Below are positions 8,811-17,728 of a DNA stretch of 64,000 bases, piece by piece. This stretch comes from Pseudomonas sp. GGS8 (GTDB taxonomy: Bacteria > Pseudomonadota > Gammaproteobacteria > Pseudomonadales > Pseudomonadaceae). Positions within the stretch are counted from its first letter, which is position 1. The number at the start of each line of letters is the position of its first letter. Below the pieces are notes generated by a model. That model saw only the letters and a program-made list of their open reading frames with translations. It was not told the origin of the DNA and did no database searches. The translations under genes were made by a program, and so were the position numbers. The stretch lies in NCBI RefSeq assembly GCF_024168645.1, contig NZ_JALJWF010000001.1, positions 6,637,501 through 6,701,500 on the forward strand, in the 5' to 3' direction.

Positions 8811-9287
8811 GTCGGTCAGACGCAGGAAAATTGCCGCCAGTTGCTCGATACCGGCCTGATCATCAGCGGTAAAACGCGCCAGCTTCGGGCTGTCGAGGTC
8901 CAGCACGCCGATCAGTCGACCATCCTTGACCAACGGCACGACGAGTTCACTGTTCGATGCACTGTCGCACGCGATGTGGCCGGGGAATGCGTGTACGTCT
9001 TCGACCCGCTGGGTCTGCAAGGTGGCAGCGGCAGCCCCGCACACACCGCGACCGAATGGAATCCGTACGCAGGCGATCTGCCCCTGAAACGGGCCAAGCA
9101 CCAGTTCTTCGTTGCGATTAAGGTAGAAACCGGCCCAGTTCAGGTCATCGAGCTGGTTGAACACAAACGCGGAAAATTGCGCGGCGTTGGCGATAAAATC
9201 ACGCTCGTCCGCCAGCAACGACTCCAGCTGTGCCCACAGCATGCCGTAGCCCTCAAGGCCCTGGCCGCTCTTTTGTAAATCGATCAT
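8805..9287 (-). CDS. msrC: Free methionine-(R)-sulfoxide reductase, GAF-type
   Basis: A 160-residue single GAF-domain protein reducing free methionine-R-sulfoxide. The three family cysteines are visible in ACVRIPFG, GVCGAAA and HIACDS, and the region LNWAGFYL and the segment LIGVLDLDSP are typical. The ATG at 9287 overlaps the stop of the upstream ATPase gene by four bases (ATGA), so the two are translationally coupled. It is one of two methionine-sulfoxide reductases in this stretch, the other being MsrB. Confidence 0.92.
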   Translation of the reverse strand: MIDLQKSGQGLEGYGMLWAQLESLLADERDFIANAAQFSAFVFNQLDDLNWAGFYLNRNEELVLGPFQGQIACVRIPFGRGVCGAAAATLQTQRVEDVHAFPGHIACDSASNSELVVPLVKDGRLIGVLDLDSPKLARFTADDQAGIEQLAAIFLRLTDC

Positions 9288-10174
9288 GCCTTTTGCTCCA
9301 ACAGCTTCAGCCCGACCCAATAGCGGGCAAATTGATACGCGCAACGTCCGTTGCGATTACCCCGGCCTGTGGCCCAGCGCACCGCGAGGATGTCCAACTC
9401 TTCGTCACGCTGCCACTTGAGGCCGGCCTTGTTGGCCAATTGGCCGATCCAGTGCTCGACGACGTTGAGGAAATGTTCCTGCGTAAACGGATAGAACGAC
9501 AGCCACAGGCCAAAACGGTCCGACAGCGCGATCTTGTCTTCCACCGCTTCATTGGGATGGAGCTCGCCATCGACCCTTTTCCAGTTTTCGTTATCGCTTT
9601 CCTTTTCCGGCACCAGATGGCGACGGTTGGAGGTGGCGTACAGCAGAACGTTGTCTGGCGCCTGTTCGAGAGAGCCATCGAGTACGCTCTTGAGCACGCG
9701 ATAATCACCCTCGCCCGATTCGAACGACAGGTCATCGCAGAACAGCACAAACCGTTGAGGCAGCTTGGCAATCTGCTCGACTACCCGCGGCAAGTCCGCC
9801 AGGTGGTCGCGCTCGATCTCGATCAGCCGCAGGCCGTTCTTGGCGTGTTCGGCCAGCAAGGCGCGCACCAACGACGATTTACCGGTGCCCCGCGAGCCCC
9901 AGAGCAAGGCGTGGTTGGCGGGCATGCCGTCGAGGAACTGTTGAGTATTGCGGCCCAATTGCTCAAGTTGACGGTCAACGCCGATCAGGTCGGACAGGCG
10001 CATGTCGAGGCTGACGTGCAGCGGCAACAGAAAACCATTGCGACCCTCGCGTTGCCAGCGTGCGGCCAGGCAATGTGTCCAGTCGAGCGTTTGCCGAGGC
10101 GCCGGCAGCAGCGGTTCGATACGGGCCAGAACGGCATCGGCGCGTTCAAGAAAAGCATTCAATCGGGAATCCAC
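9284..10174 (-). CDS. DUF815-family P-loop ATPase
   Basis: A 296-residue ATPase. The Walker A motif GSRGTGKSS is near residue 93 and a Walker B-like strand FVLFCDDLSFE near 145-155, followed by LLYATSNRRHL, a sensor-1-like segment, and SDRFGLWL. This matches the DUF815 ATPase family, distant from AAA proteins, of unknown substrate. The start is a GTG at 10174 with GGAG six bases away; the reading frame stays open upstream but without family similarity. Coupled to msrC by a four-base overlap. Divergent from sagS. Confidence 0.85.
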   Translation of the reverse strand: MDSRLNAFLERADAVLARIEPLLPAPRQTLDWTHCLAARWQREGRNGFLLPLHVSLDMRLSDLIGVDRQLEQLGRNTQQFLDGMPANHALLWGSRGTGKSSLVRALLAEHAKNGLRLIEIERDHLADLPRVVEQIAKLPQRFVLFCDDLSFESGEGDYRVLKSVLDGSLEQAPDNVLLYATSNRRHLVPEKESDNENWKRVDGELHPNEAVEDKIALSDRFGLWLSFYPFTQEHFLNVVEHWIGQLANKAGLKWQRDEELDILAVRWATGRGNRNGRCAYQFARYWVGLKLLEQKA

Positions 10175-10325
10175 GTCTTCTCCTCGGGCACGTTCACAGT
10201 GATGATGGCGGTACAGCGACGAAACACAGCATCCGATGCCCGGCCAACACCCCGTACAGGTGTTTTGCGAGAACATCGGTATCCATTGATGATCGACTAT
10301 GCTTGAGCAGCGAAGGGAAACGGAA

Positions 10326-12662
10326 GTGGTTCAACATCCCATGGATATCAAGTTCAGCCAGCGGCTGTCGTACAAGCAAGCCAAGCTTACGGTGCTGGTC
10401 GGTTTCATTCTGGGCACGCTGCTCAGCCTTGTGCAAATAGGCATCGATTATGCCAGCGAAGACGCCTCCATCAACCGCGAAATACTGTCTTTGCTGGAAA
10501 TCAGCCACAACCCCGCGTCCCGCATCGCGTACAACATAGACGCCGAACTCGCCCAGGAGCTGACCCTGGGCCTGTTGCGCTCCCCGGCGATCATCGGCGC
10601 GACATTGACCGACAACAACAATACCGTGCTGGCCAACGTCAAACGCCCGGGTCTGAAAAACAATTACCGGGTGCTCAGCGACTTCCTGTTCGGCGCCAAC
10701 CGACAGTTCGAAGACCGCCTCTACCTCGACCACTTGCCGGACGAGTCCCTCGGGACCTTGCACCTGGAAGTCGATACCTACACCTTCGGCAGTCGCTTCC
10801 TGCGCCGGGCCGAAGTGACCCTGCTCAACGGCTTCGCACGCAGCCTGATCCTCACGGGCATTCTGCTGGCGCTGTTTTACGTGATGCTGACCAAACCGCT
10901 GGTGCGGGTCATCCGCGAACTCAGTGGTCGTGATCCGCGCAGCGCGGAGTCGACCTGGCTGGAGTATCCGGCGGGACATGAAAATGATGAAATCGGAGTC
11001 TTGGTCAAGGTCGCCAATCAGCAGTTCGATAACATTGCCACCGAGATCCAGCAGCGGCGCAATGCCGAAAACCGTCTGACCGACTACCTCTCACAACTGG
11101 AAAATATCGTCTCGGCCCGTACTGCGGAACTCAAGGCGATCAACTCCCGACTCAGCCAATCCAACGAGGAGCTGGAAGTCGCCCGCAGGACTGCCCTGGA
11201 CATGGCCGAGGCACGCTCGGTGTTCCTGGCCAACATGAGCCATGAAATCCGCACGCCCCTCAATGGCCTGCTGGGGATGATCGCACTCTCGCTGGACGGC
11301 CCGCTCAACGCCGAACAGCAGCAACAGCTGTCCATCGCCCATGACTCGGGCAAAGTGCTGGTGGAACTGCTCAACGATATTCTCGACCTGTCGAAGTTCG
11401 ATGCCGGCCAGCTCGAACTCGAACACATTCCATTCGATCTCGGCTCGCTGATCGAAGACACCGCCAACCTGCTGTCCCAGAACGCCGCGCCAAGCGTCGA
11501 GCTGACGTGTCTGATCGATCCACAATTTCCCGCGCTGGTGCTCGGTGATCCGACCCGAGTCCGGCAGATCGTCAGCAACCTGCTGTCCAACGCCCTCAAG
11601 TTCACCCGCTTCGGGCGTGTCGATGTGCGTCTTTCAACGTTCGAAGACGGCGTGCGGATCGAAGTCTGCGACACTGGCATCGGCATCGCCCAGGACGCGC
11701 AGGTCAAAATCTTCCAGCCTTTCACTCAGGCAGGTGCCGGCATTACCCGACAATTCGGCGGTACCGGGCTGGGCCTGGCGTTGACGTATAACCTCTGCGA
11801 AGCCATGCAGGGGCGTCTGACGATCAGCTCGGAAGCGGGCTTCGGCAGTCAGTTCTGCGCCGACCTGCCGCTGCCCTGCCACACTCGCGCCGTTTCACCG
11901 ACACGGCTGCAGGGCAACATCGTCGCGATCACCGCCGCCAGCAGTGGTCTGGCGGAACTGTTGAACAGTCTGCTGCCCGAGTGGGGGCTGGACTATCAGC
12001 AGCGTTCCATCGATGACCGATTGATCGGCCTGGAACCGGATGTGTTGATCACCGACTGCCCTGAATGCCTGTTTGGCCTGCGCCCTACTTTAACCGCGCC
12101 GATTCTGCTGGTGACCGCTTACGGCAGTTTCCTGCCCAGCGAGCAAGCCAGCGCCCTGGCACCTTTGCAGCAACAGGCGCGACCGTTGGCGCGCAATGCG
12201 CTTTACCAGACATTACGGCGGATCCTGCAACCGGAACTCAACACGATCAACGGTGCCCGCGTTGAAGTGCTCTCACCCCAGCGACGCGGGCGCATCCTGC
12301 TGGTGGAGGACAATCCGGTCAATCAATTGGTGGCCAAGGGAATGCTCGGCAAACTCGGGTGCGAGGTGAGCGTCGCCGCCCATGGCGCCGAAGCTCTGGA
12401 TCAGCTCGAACAAAGCGAATTCGATCTGGTGCTGATGGACTGCAACATGCCGGTGATGGATGGCTATGAAGCCAGCCGGCAGATCCGTCGCAGCGGGCGC
12501 TGGCCACAGCTGCCCATCGTCGCCCTGACCGCCAACGCCATGTCCGAAGAACGCGAACGCTGTCGTGCGGCGGGCATGAGCGACTACCTGGCCAAACCCT
12601 TCCGCCGGGAAGAGCTGGCAGCCCTGCTCGACTTGTGGATACCCACTACGTCAGCGCTTTGA
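10326..12662 (+). CDS. sagS: Hybrid sensor kinase SagS
   Basis: A 778-residue membrane kinase. A first transmembrane helix (about 20-40) and a second (about 170-195) enclose a periplasmic sensory domain of the HmsP type; then a HAMP-like and coiled-coil linker, HisKA with [14 protein letters not shown] near 300, HATPase (NLLSNALKF; GTGLGLAL), and a C-terminal receiver with LLVEDNP near 657, MDCNMPVMDG near 706 and AKPF. Architecture, length and neighbours (ospR-gpx-msrB) match P. aeruginosa SagS, which controls the motile-to-biofilm switch with HptB. The GTG at 10326 has AGGGA eight bases upstream; ATGs at 10299 and 10341 are alternatives. Its end overlaps ospR by 17 bases. Confidence 0.88.
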   Translation: MVQHPMDIKFSQRLSYKQAKLTVLVGFILGTLLSLVQIGIDYASEDASINREILSLLEISHNPASRIAYNIDAELAQELTLGLLRSPAIIGATLTDNNNTVLANVKRPGLKNNYRVLSDFLFGANRQFEDRLYLDHLPDESLGTLHLEVDTYTFGSRFLRRAEVTLLNGFARSLILTGILLALFYVMLTKPLVRVIRELSGRDPRSAESTWLEYPAGHENDEIGVLVKVANQQFDNIATEIQQRRNAENRLTDYLSQLENIVSARTAELKAINSRLSQSNEELEVARRTALDMAEARSVFLANMSHEIRTPLNGLLGMIALSLDGPLNAEQQQQLSIAHDSGKVLVELLNDILDLSKFDAGQLELEHIPFDLGSLIEDTANLLSQNAAPSVELTCLIDPQFPALVLGDPTRVRQIVSNLLSNALKFTRFGRVDVRLSTFEDGVRIEVCDTGIGIAQDAQVKIFQPFTQAGAGITRQFGGTGLGLALTYNLCEAMQGRLTISSEAGFGSQFCADLPLPCHTRAVSPTRLQGNIVAITAASSGLAELLNSLLPEWGLDYQQRSIDDRLIGLEPDVLITDCPECLFGLRPTLTAPILLVTAYGSFLPSEQASALAPLQQQARPLARNALYQTLRRILQPELNTINGARVEVLSPQRRGRILLVEDNPVNQLVAKGMLGKLGCEVSVAAHGAEALDQLEQSEFDLVLMDCNMPVMDGYEASRQIRRSGRWPQLPIVALTANAMSEERERCRAAGMSDYLAKPFRREELAALLDLWIPTTSAL

Positions 12663-13107
12663 TTTGCCCCAACAGGTGATCGAGACCATCGCGCAGCTCA
12701 TTCAAGCGATCCAGATCGATACCGCTATCACACAACAGGCGAGCCTTGAGCGGCCCGACCTGATCGCGCAAAGCCTTGCCGGTGGGTGACAGGCTCAAGT
12801 GCACCTCGCGCTCGTCACGCGCCGAACGCTGACGCTGCACCAGTTGCAGTTGCTCAAGACGCTTGAGTAGCGGCGTGAGGGTCCCGGAATCCAGCGCCAG
12901 TCGCTCACCCAACGCCTTGACCGTCGGCTGCTCCGGCGCCGCCTCCTGCCATTCCCACAACACCAGCATCGCCAGGTATTGCGGGTAGGTCAGGCCCAGT
13001 TGATCGAGCATCGGCTTGTAGGCACGGATCACCGCCCGAGAAGCAGCGTACAGCTTGAAGCAGAGCTGACTGTCGAGCTTCAGCGAATCGACTGACAACG
13101 TGTTCAT
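12646..13107 (-). CDS. ospR: MarR/OhrR-family redox regulator OspR
   Basis: A 153-residue MarR-family winged-helix repressor. LDSQLCFKLYAASR near residue 12 carries the reactive cysteine typical of the OhrR subfamily, and GLTYPQYLAMLVLWE and LDSGTLTPLLKRLE mark the family recognition region, with RSARDERE as the wing. OspR in P. aeruginosa is a thiol-based sensor controlling gpx. The ATG overlaps the gpx stop by four bases, so the two are co-translated. Its 3' end converges on sagS. Confidence 0.9.
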   Translation of the reverse strand: MNTLSVDSLKLDSQLCFKLYAASRAVIRAYKPMLDQLGLTYPQYLAMLVLWEWQEAAPEQPTVKALGERLALDSGTLTPLLKRLEQLQLVQRQRSARDEREVHLSLSPTGKALRDQVGPLKARLLCDSGIDLDRLNELRDGLDHLLGQIKALT

Positions 13108-13589
13108 TTGAGCAGGGCTTCGATCTCGCGGCGCAGGGCTTGCGGCTTGGTGGCCGGAGCAAAGCGCTTGACCAACTGACCGTCCTTGCCGATCAGGAAC
13201 TTGGTGAAGTTCCACTTGATGCCCTGAGACCCGAGCACCCCCGGCGCGCGCTTTTTCAACTGCACGAACAATGGATGAGCGCCGGCACCGTTGACTTCAA
13301 TCTTCTTGAACAGCGGGAAACTCACCCCGTAATTCAGCTCGCAGAACTCGGAAATCGCCCCTTCGTTGCCCGGCTCCTGCTGGCCGAACTGATTGCAGGG
13401 AAACCCGAGCACCACCAAACCTTGATCCTTGTAGCTCTGCCAGAGCTCTTCGAGGCCTTTGTACTGCGGGGTGAAACCGCATTTGCTGGCGGTGTTGACC
13501 ACCAGCACCGCTTTACCGGCGAAATCGGCCAGGGTCTTTTGCTCGCCCTTGATGGTGGTGCAAGGGATGCTCAGCAGGTTGTCGCTCAT
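13104..13589 (-). CDS. gpx: Glutathione peroxidase (thiol peroxidase type)
   Basis: A 161-residue glutathione-peroxidase-family enzyme. The peroxidatic Cys (in place of selenocysteine) lies in NTASKCGFTPQY near residue 37, with GFPCNQFGQQEPG near 65-77 holding the Gln and resolving Cys of the thioredoxin-dependent class, and WNFTKFL near 128 holding the Trp and Asn. It reduces hydroperoxides. The ATG at 13589 is preferred over an upstream frame extension. It is followed by ospR with overlap and preceded by an AATTG-N4-CAATT palindrome. Confidence 0.94.
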   Translation of the reverse strand: MSDNLLSIPCTTIKGEQKTLADFAGKAVLVVNTASKCGFTPQYKGLEELWQSYKDQGLVVLGFPCNQFGQQEPGNEGAISEFCELNYGVSFPLFKKIEVNGAGAHPLFVQLKKRAPGVLGSQGIKWNFTKFLIGKDGQLVKRFAPATKPQALRREIEALLK

Positions 13590-13634
13590 GGCACGAACTC
13601 CGAATGAAGGAAGATCAAACATAGCGAGCAATTG

Positions 13635-13648
13635 AATTGTGTGCAATT
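13635..13648. promoter_or_regulatory. Candidate OspR operator AATTG-N4-CAATT
   Basis: A perfect palindrome AATTGTGTGCAATT lies 46-59 bases upstream of the gpx start, in the only AT-rich part of the msrB-gpx gap. MarR/OhrR proteins bind such short palindromes, and the encoded regulator is the third gene downstream, so autoregulation is likely. Confidence 0.45.
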
Positions 13649-13685
13649 TAATAAATCAATAGATGCCCGACACGCGAACATCATT

Positions 13686-13712
13686 GCAGGAGCTGCCGGA
13701 GGCTGCTCCTGC
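13686..13712. repeat. REP-like hairpin of the GGAGCTGCCG class
   Basis: GCAGGAGC and GCTCCTGC flank a short GC-rich loop and the sequence resembles the second abundant Pseudomonas REP class (GTAGGAGCTGCCGAAGGCTGCGA). It lies just downstream of msrB and may mark its transcript end. Confidence 0.5.
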
Positions 13713-13743
13713 GTACACCAGTCAGACGCACGACATCAGCAGA

Positions 13744-14139
13744 TTATTCGCGGGGAACGAGGTCCAGGCACACCGAGTTGATGCAATAACGCAAACCGGT
13801 TGGCGGCGGACCGTCCGGGAACACATGCCCAAGGTGCGCATCGCATTTGGCGCAGACCACTTCGGTGCGGATCATTCCGTGGCTGATATCACGGATTTCG
13901 ACCATCGCGCTGTCGCCGATCGGCGCGTAGAAGCTCGGCCAGCCGCAGCCGGAATCGAATTTGGTCTTTGAGTCGAACAGCGGTGCGTTGCAGCAGATGC
14001 AGTGGTAAACACCGTCGGTTTTGGTGGCGTTGTATTTGCCGGAGAACGGCCGCTCGGTGCCCTTGAGGCGACAAACGTTGTATTGCTCCGGATCGAGCAT
14101 GGCCCGCCATTCTTCCAGGGTTTTTTCCAACTTTTCCAT
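13744..14139 (-). CDS. msrB: Peptide methionine-(R)-sulfoxide reductase
   Basis: A 131-residue MsrB. Zn-binding CxxC pairs are seen as CICC near residue 47 and CAKC near 96; GCGWPSF and HLGHVF are family signatures; the catalytic Cys is in RYCINS near residue 118. It repairs protein-bound methionine-R-sulfoxide. It lies 154 bases upstream of gpx on the same strand and may share stress regulation with it. Confidence 0.96.
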   Translation of the reverse strand: MEKLEKTLEEWRAMLDPEQYNVCRLKGTERPFSGKYNATKTDGVYHCICCNAPLFDSKTKFDSGCGWPSFYAPIGDSAMVEIRDISHGMIRTEVVCAKCDAHLGHVFPDGPPPTGLRYCINSVCLDLVPRE

Positions 14140-14364
14140 TGATACACCTCAGCAGCTGAAAAAGCCTGATCTGTATCTTTTCCACGGATCAGGCGGCACG
14201 TATGATTGCGCCTCGTCAAACGCCAGTCTGGCAGCCAGACCACGTGCATTCAAACGGATTATGAGTGCCGCCATTCGAGGCGTCAGGCCTGTGTGAATAC
14301 GCAGGATTCCCAGTACGGTCGTTCATACGCCGCCTGGATCGTTCATTTTCGGGAACACATCGCC

Positions 14365-15576
14365 ATGCAGGTCAGCAAATCGAACAAGCTCGCCAACGTC
14401 TGCTATGACATTCGCGGCCCAGTGCTCAAGCACGCCAAACGACTGGAGGAGGAAGGTCATCGTATCCTCAAGCTGAACATCGGCAACCCGGCGCCCTTTG
14501 GTTTCGAAGCGCCGGATGAAATCCTTCAGGACGTGATCCGCAACCTGCCGACCGCCCAGGGCTACAGCGACTCCAAGGGCCTGTTCAGCGCCCGTAAAGC
14601 CGTGATGCAGTACTACCAGCAAAAGCAGGTAGAAGGCGTCGGCATTGAAGACATCTACCTGGGCAACGGCGTTTCCGAGCTGATCGTGATGTCGATGCAG
14701 GCCCTGCTCAACAACGGCGACGAAGTGCTGGTGCCGGCCCCCGACTATCCCCTGTGGACCGCCGCAGTGAGCCTGGCGGGCGGTAACCCGGTGCATTACC
14801 TGTGCGATGAGCAGGCCAACTGGTGGCCGGACCTGGCCGACATCAAGGCCAAGATCACCCCGAACACCAAGGCTCTGGTGATCATCAACCCGAACAACCC
14901 CACCGGTTCGGTGTATTCGAAAGAAGTCCTGCTGGGCATGCTGGAACTCGCCCGTCAGCACAATCTGGTGGTGTTCTCCGACGAAATCTACGACAAGATC
15001 CTGTACGACGACGCCGTGCATATCTGCTCCGCCTCGCTGGCTCCAGACCTGCTGTGCCTGACCTTCAACGGTCTGTCGAAGTCTTATCGCGTGGCCGGTT
15101 TCCGTTCCGGCTGGGTCGCCATCTCCGGCCCGAAGCACCACGCTCAGAGCTACATCGAAGGCATCGACATACTGGCCAACATGCGCCTGTGTGCCAACGT
15201 GCCGAGCCAGCATGCGATTCAGACAGCACTCGGCGGCTACCAGAGCATCAATGACCTGGTATTGCCCCAAGGGCGCCTGCTGGAACAGCGCAATCGCACC
15301 TGGGAGCTGCTCAACGACATTCCGGGCGTAAGCTGCGTCAAGCCGATGGGCGCGCTGTATGCATTCCCGCGGATCGACCCGAAAGTCTGCCCGATCCACA
15401 ACGACGAGAAATTCGTGCTCGACCTGCTGCTCTCGGAGAAGCTGCTGGTGGTACAAGGCACGGCCTTCAACTGGCCATGGCCGGACCACTTCCGCGTGGT
15501 CACCCTGCCACGGGTCGACGACCTGGATCAGGCCATCGGCCGAATCGGCAACTTCCTCAAATCCTACCGCCAGTAA
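14365..15576 (+). CDS. alaA: Glutamate-pyruvate (alanine) aminotransferase
   Basis: A 403-residue fold-type I aminotransferase closely resembling E. coli AlaA: NVCYDIRGPVLKHAKRLEEE at the start, PTAQGYSDSKGL, NPNNPTGSVYS, SDEIYDKILYD, and the PLP lysine in GLSKSYRVAGFRSGW near residue 240. It converts pyruvate and glutamate to alanine and 2-oxoglutarate. The start at 14365 matches family length; the frame is open further upstream without similarity. Divergent from msrB. Confidence 0.92.
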   Translation: MQVSKSNKLANVCYDIRGPVLKHAKRLEEEGHRILKLNIGNPAPFGFEAPDEILQDVIRNLPTAQGYSDSKGLFSARKAVMQYYQQKQVEGVGIEDIYLGNGVSELIVMSMQALLNNGDEVLVPAPDYPLWTAAVSLAGGNPVHYLCDEQANWWPDLADIKAKITPNTKALVIINPNNPTGSVYSKEVLLGMLELARQHNLVVFSDEIYDKILYDDAVHICSASLAPDLLCLTFNGLSKSYRVAGFRSGWVAISGPKHHAQSYIEGIDILANMRLCANVPSQHAIQTALGGYQSINDLVLPQGRLLEQRNRTWELLNDIPGVSCVKPMGALYAFPRIDPKVCPIHNDEKFVLDLLLSEKLLVVQGTAFNWPWPDHFRVVTLPRVDDLDQAIGRIGNFLKSYRQ

Positions 15577-15585
15577 ATGGCCTGT

Positions 15586-15617
15586 CACCGTGCGACCCGG
15601 ATAAAAGTCGCACGGTG
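15586..15617 (+). terminator. Hairpin terminator after alaA
   Basis: CACCGTGCGAC and GTCGCACGGTG pair over 11 bp with a ten-base loop, nine bases after the alaA stop, followed by an AT-rich ATTAATT rather than a strict T-run. Confidence 0.65.
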
Positions 15618-15893
15618 ATTAATTCAGCAACACATCTGTGTGCCCTGCCCTGCCTCGCCATTGCAAATGCTGACTGACGACACGTTTCATGCCCGCGCCC
15701 AATAACGGCGGGGGCCTGTGACGCTAATCGGCTGTCAACCGTTTCCCATGTCGACGTCAGAAATGCCCTTCAAGCAGCTAGACTGTTGCCGTAGGACACA
15801 GTTTGAAATAGTCACCCAGTTGAATAGCCCGGTGCCGCACCTTATATACCCCGCAGTACGCTACATCTTTAGCACGAGGAGATTTCTACAACC
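15618..15893 (+). promoter_or_regulatory. htpX upstream region with candidate heat-shock promoter
   Basis: The gap between alaA and htpX holds no gene. TTGAAT at 15820-15825 and CTTATATA at 15841-15848 are separated by 15 bases and partly resemble the sigma-32 pattern (CTTGAA and CCCCATnT). htpX is a heat-shock gene in E. coli, which makes this plausible; a second TTTGAAA lies at 15802-15808. Confidence 0.35.
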
Positions 15894-16781
15894 ATGATGC
15901 GCATATTGCTGTTCTTGGCCACTAACCTGGCGGTCGTGCTGATTGCCAGCATCACCCTGAGCCTTTTCGGCTTCAACGGGTTCATGGCGGCCAACGGGGT
16001 TGATCTCAACCTCAATCAGCTGCTGATTTTCTGTGCGGTCTTTGGTTTCGCCGGTTCCCTGTTCTCGCTGTTCATCTCCAAGTGGATGGCGAAGATGAGC
16101 ACCAGCACCCAGATCATCAGCCAGCCGCGCACCCGGCACGAGCAATGGCTGCTGCAAACCGTCGAGCAACTGTCCCGCGAAGCCGGGATCAAGATGCCCG
16201 AAGTCGGGATTTTCCCGGCCTATGAAGCCAACGCCTTCGCCACCGGCTGGAACAAGAACGACGCATTGGTCGCGGTCAGCCAGGGCTTGCTCGAACGCTT
16301 CTCACCGGATGAAGTGAAAGCCGTTCTGGCCCACGAAATCGGGCACGTGGCCAACGGCGACATGGTTACCCTGGCGTTGATCCAGGGCGTGGTGAACACC
16401 TTCGTGATGTTCTTCGCCCGGATCATCGGCAACTTTGTCGACAAGGTGATTTTCAAGAACGAAGAAGGCCAGGGCATTGCCTACTACGTGGCAACGATCT
16501 TCGCCGAACTGGTCCTGGGCATTCTGGCCAGCGCCATCGTCATGTGGTTCTCGCGCAAACGAGAATTCCGTGCCGACGATGCCGGTGCACGCCTGGCCGG
16601 TACCAGCGCAATGATCGGTGCCCTGCAGCGTCTGCGCGCAGAACAAGGGCTGCCGGTGCACATGCCGGACACCCTGAACGCCTTCGGCATCAACGGTGGT
16701 CTCAAACAAGGGTTCGCCCGCATGTTCATGAGCCACCCGCCGCTGGAAGAACGCATCGACGCATTGCGTCGCCGGGGCTGA
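15894..16781 (+). CDS. htpX: Membrane zinc metalloprotease HtpX
   Basis: A 295-residue M48-family inner-membrane protease. Two N-terminal transmembrane helices (about 4-25 and 35-55), the zinc motif [12 protein letters not shown] near residue 143, two more hydrophobic segments near 155-215, and the third ligand region [12 protein letters not shown] near 222. HtpX degrades damaged membrane proteins together with FtsH. AGGAG lies 12-18 bases before the two adjacent ATGs (15894 and 15897). Confidence 0.97.
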   Translation: MMRILLFLATNLAVVLIASITLSLFGFNGFMAANGVDLNLNQLLIFCAVFGFAGSLFSLFISKWMAKMSTSTQIISQPRTRHEQWLLQTVEQLSREAGIKMPEVGIFPAYEANAFATGWNKNDALVAVSQGLLERFSPDEVKAVLAHEIGHVANGDMVTLALIQGVVNTFVMFFARIIGNFVDKVIFKNEEGQGIAYYVATIFAELVLGILASAIVMWFSRKREFRADDAGARLAGTSAMIGALQRLRAEQGLPVHMPDTLNAFGINGGLKQGFARMFMSHPPLEERIDALRRRG

Positions 16782-16800
16782 GAGGTTCCGCGCTAAAAGA

Positions 16801-16831
16801 AAAGGCCCGCAGTGAATGCGGGCCTTTTTTT
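16801..16831 (+). terminator. Intrinsic terminator of htpX
   Basis: AAAGGCCCGC and GCGGGCCTTT pair around a seven-base loop and are followed by a T-run. A standard rho-independent terminator. Confidence 0.9.
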
Positions 16832-16860
16832 GTTTGCTGAGTGGCGTGGTGCTCTTCAGG

Positions 16861-16951
16861 GCCTCATCGCGGGCAAGCCCGCTCCCACATAGACAGCGCC
16901 CATCTGAACAACTCGGTCAACTGTAGGAGCGGGCTTGCCCGCGATAAGGCC
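16861..16951. repeat. REPIN (two inverted REP units)
   Basis: TCATCGCGGGCAAGCCCGCTCCCACA (left, about 16864-16889) and its inverse (about 16922-16950) flank a 32-base spacer. It lies between the convergent htpX and tpm genes. The same REP family recurs at nine other places in the window. Confidence 0.9.
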
Positions 16952-16968
16952 AGCACAATCAGCAGCCT

Positions 16969-17625
16969 TTATCGACTGGAAACCCGATACACACGCTCCT
17001 CAAGCCGCGTGACACCGGCCTCGAGAAACTTCCAGCTCTCACCCAGGACGTCCTGGTCTTCCAGGATCTTCAGCTCCCACGAAGCCCCCAGCAGCTGTTG
17101 CACTTCGTCATCAAGCACAGCAAATGGCGGCCCGGCCATTTGCGCCTGGTCGTAATCCAGCGTAATCAAAATCCCTAAAGAATCCTTCGGCAGAATCCGA
17201 ATCAGATGAGCCGCGTATTGCTCGCGCATCGCTGGCGGCAAGGCGATCAATGCAGCGCGGTCGTACAGTGCGCTGCAATCGGCAACATCGCCTGCCGTCA
17301 ACTCGAAGAAATCACCGCACCACAGCTCGATAGACCCCGCCCGATAGACGTTGAAAGGCCCCTGCTCGCTGATTGCCGGGTCCAGTTGATGCTCATTGAA
17401 AAAGTCCTCGATGGCCTTTTCCGACAGCTCAATACCCAGCACCTCATGACCGCAGTGCGCCAGCCACAACAGGTCCAGGCTTTTGCCACACAACGGCACC
17501 AGTACACGAGAACCGTCATCAAGACCCAGTTGCGGCCAGAACCGTTGCAGATAGGGATTTACTTCCGGCAGATGAAAGCCGATCTGATTCGACGCCCATC
17601 GTTTGTGCCAAAACTCCGGCTGCAT
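16969..17625 (-). CDS. tpm: Thiopurine S-methyltransferase
   Basis: A 218-residue SAM-dependent methyltransferase. [18 protein letters not shown] at the N-terminus and [17 protein letters not shown] (SAM motif I) near residue 41 are signatures of bacterial TPMT, which methylates thiopurines and, in pseudomonads, selenium and tellurium oxyanions. The ygiD-like gene diverges from it; the 103-base gap contains the palindrome AGATC-AAT-GATCT at 17677-17689. Confidence 0.93.
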   Translation of the reverse strand: MQPEFWHKRWASNQIGFHLPEVNPYLQRFWPQLGLDDGSRVLVPLCGKSLDLLWLAHCGHEVLGIELSEKAIEDFFNEHQLDPAISEQGPFNVYRAGSIELWCGDFFELTAGDVADCSALYDRAALIALPPAMREQYAAHLIRILPKDSLGILITLDYDQAQMAGPPFAVLDDEVQQLLGASWELKILEDQDVLGESWKFLEAGVTRLEERVYRVSSR

Positions 17626-17728
17626 AATTAACCCCGAAAAATTCGATCAAAAGACTCTAAAACTTATATTAGATTTAGATCAATGATCTGACTGAAGATG
17701 CTGCCATCTTACTCTCAGGAGCTCAATT

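Noticed and set aside
16861..16951. CRISPR-like inverted repeats
   Set aside because: The units are inverted pairs of REP sequences with single spacers, with no direct-repeat array and no cas genes.
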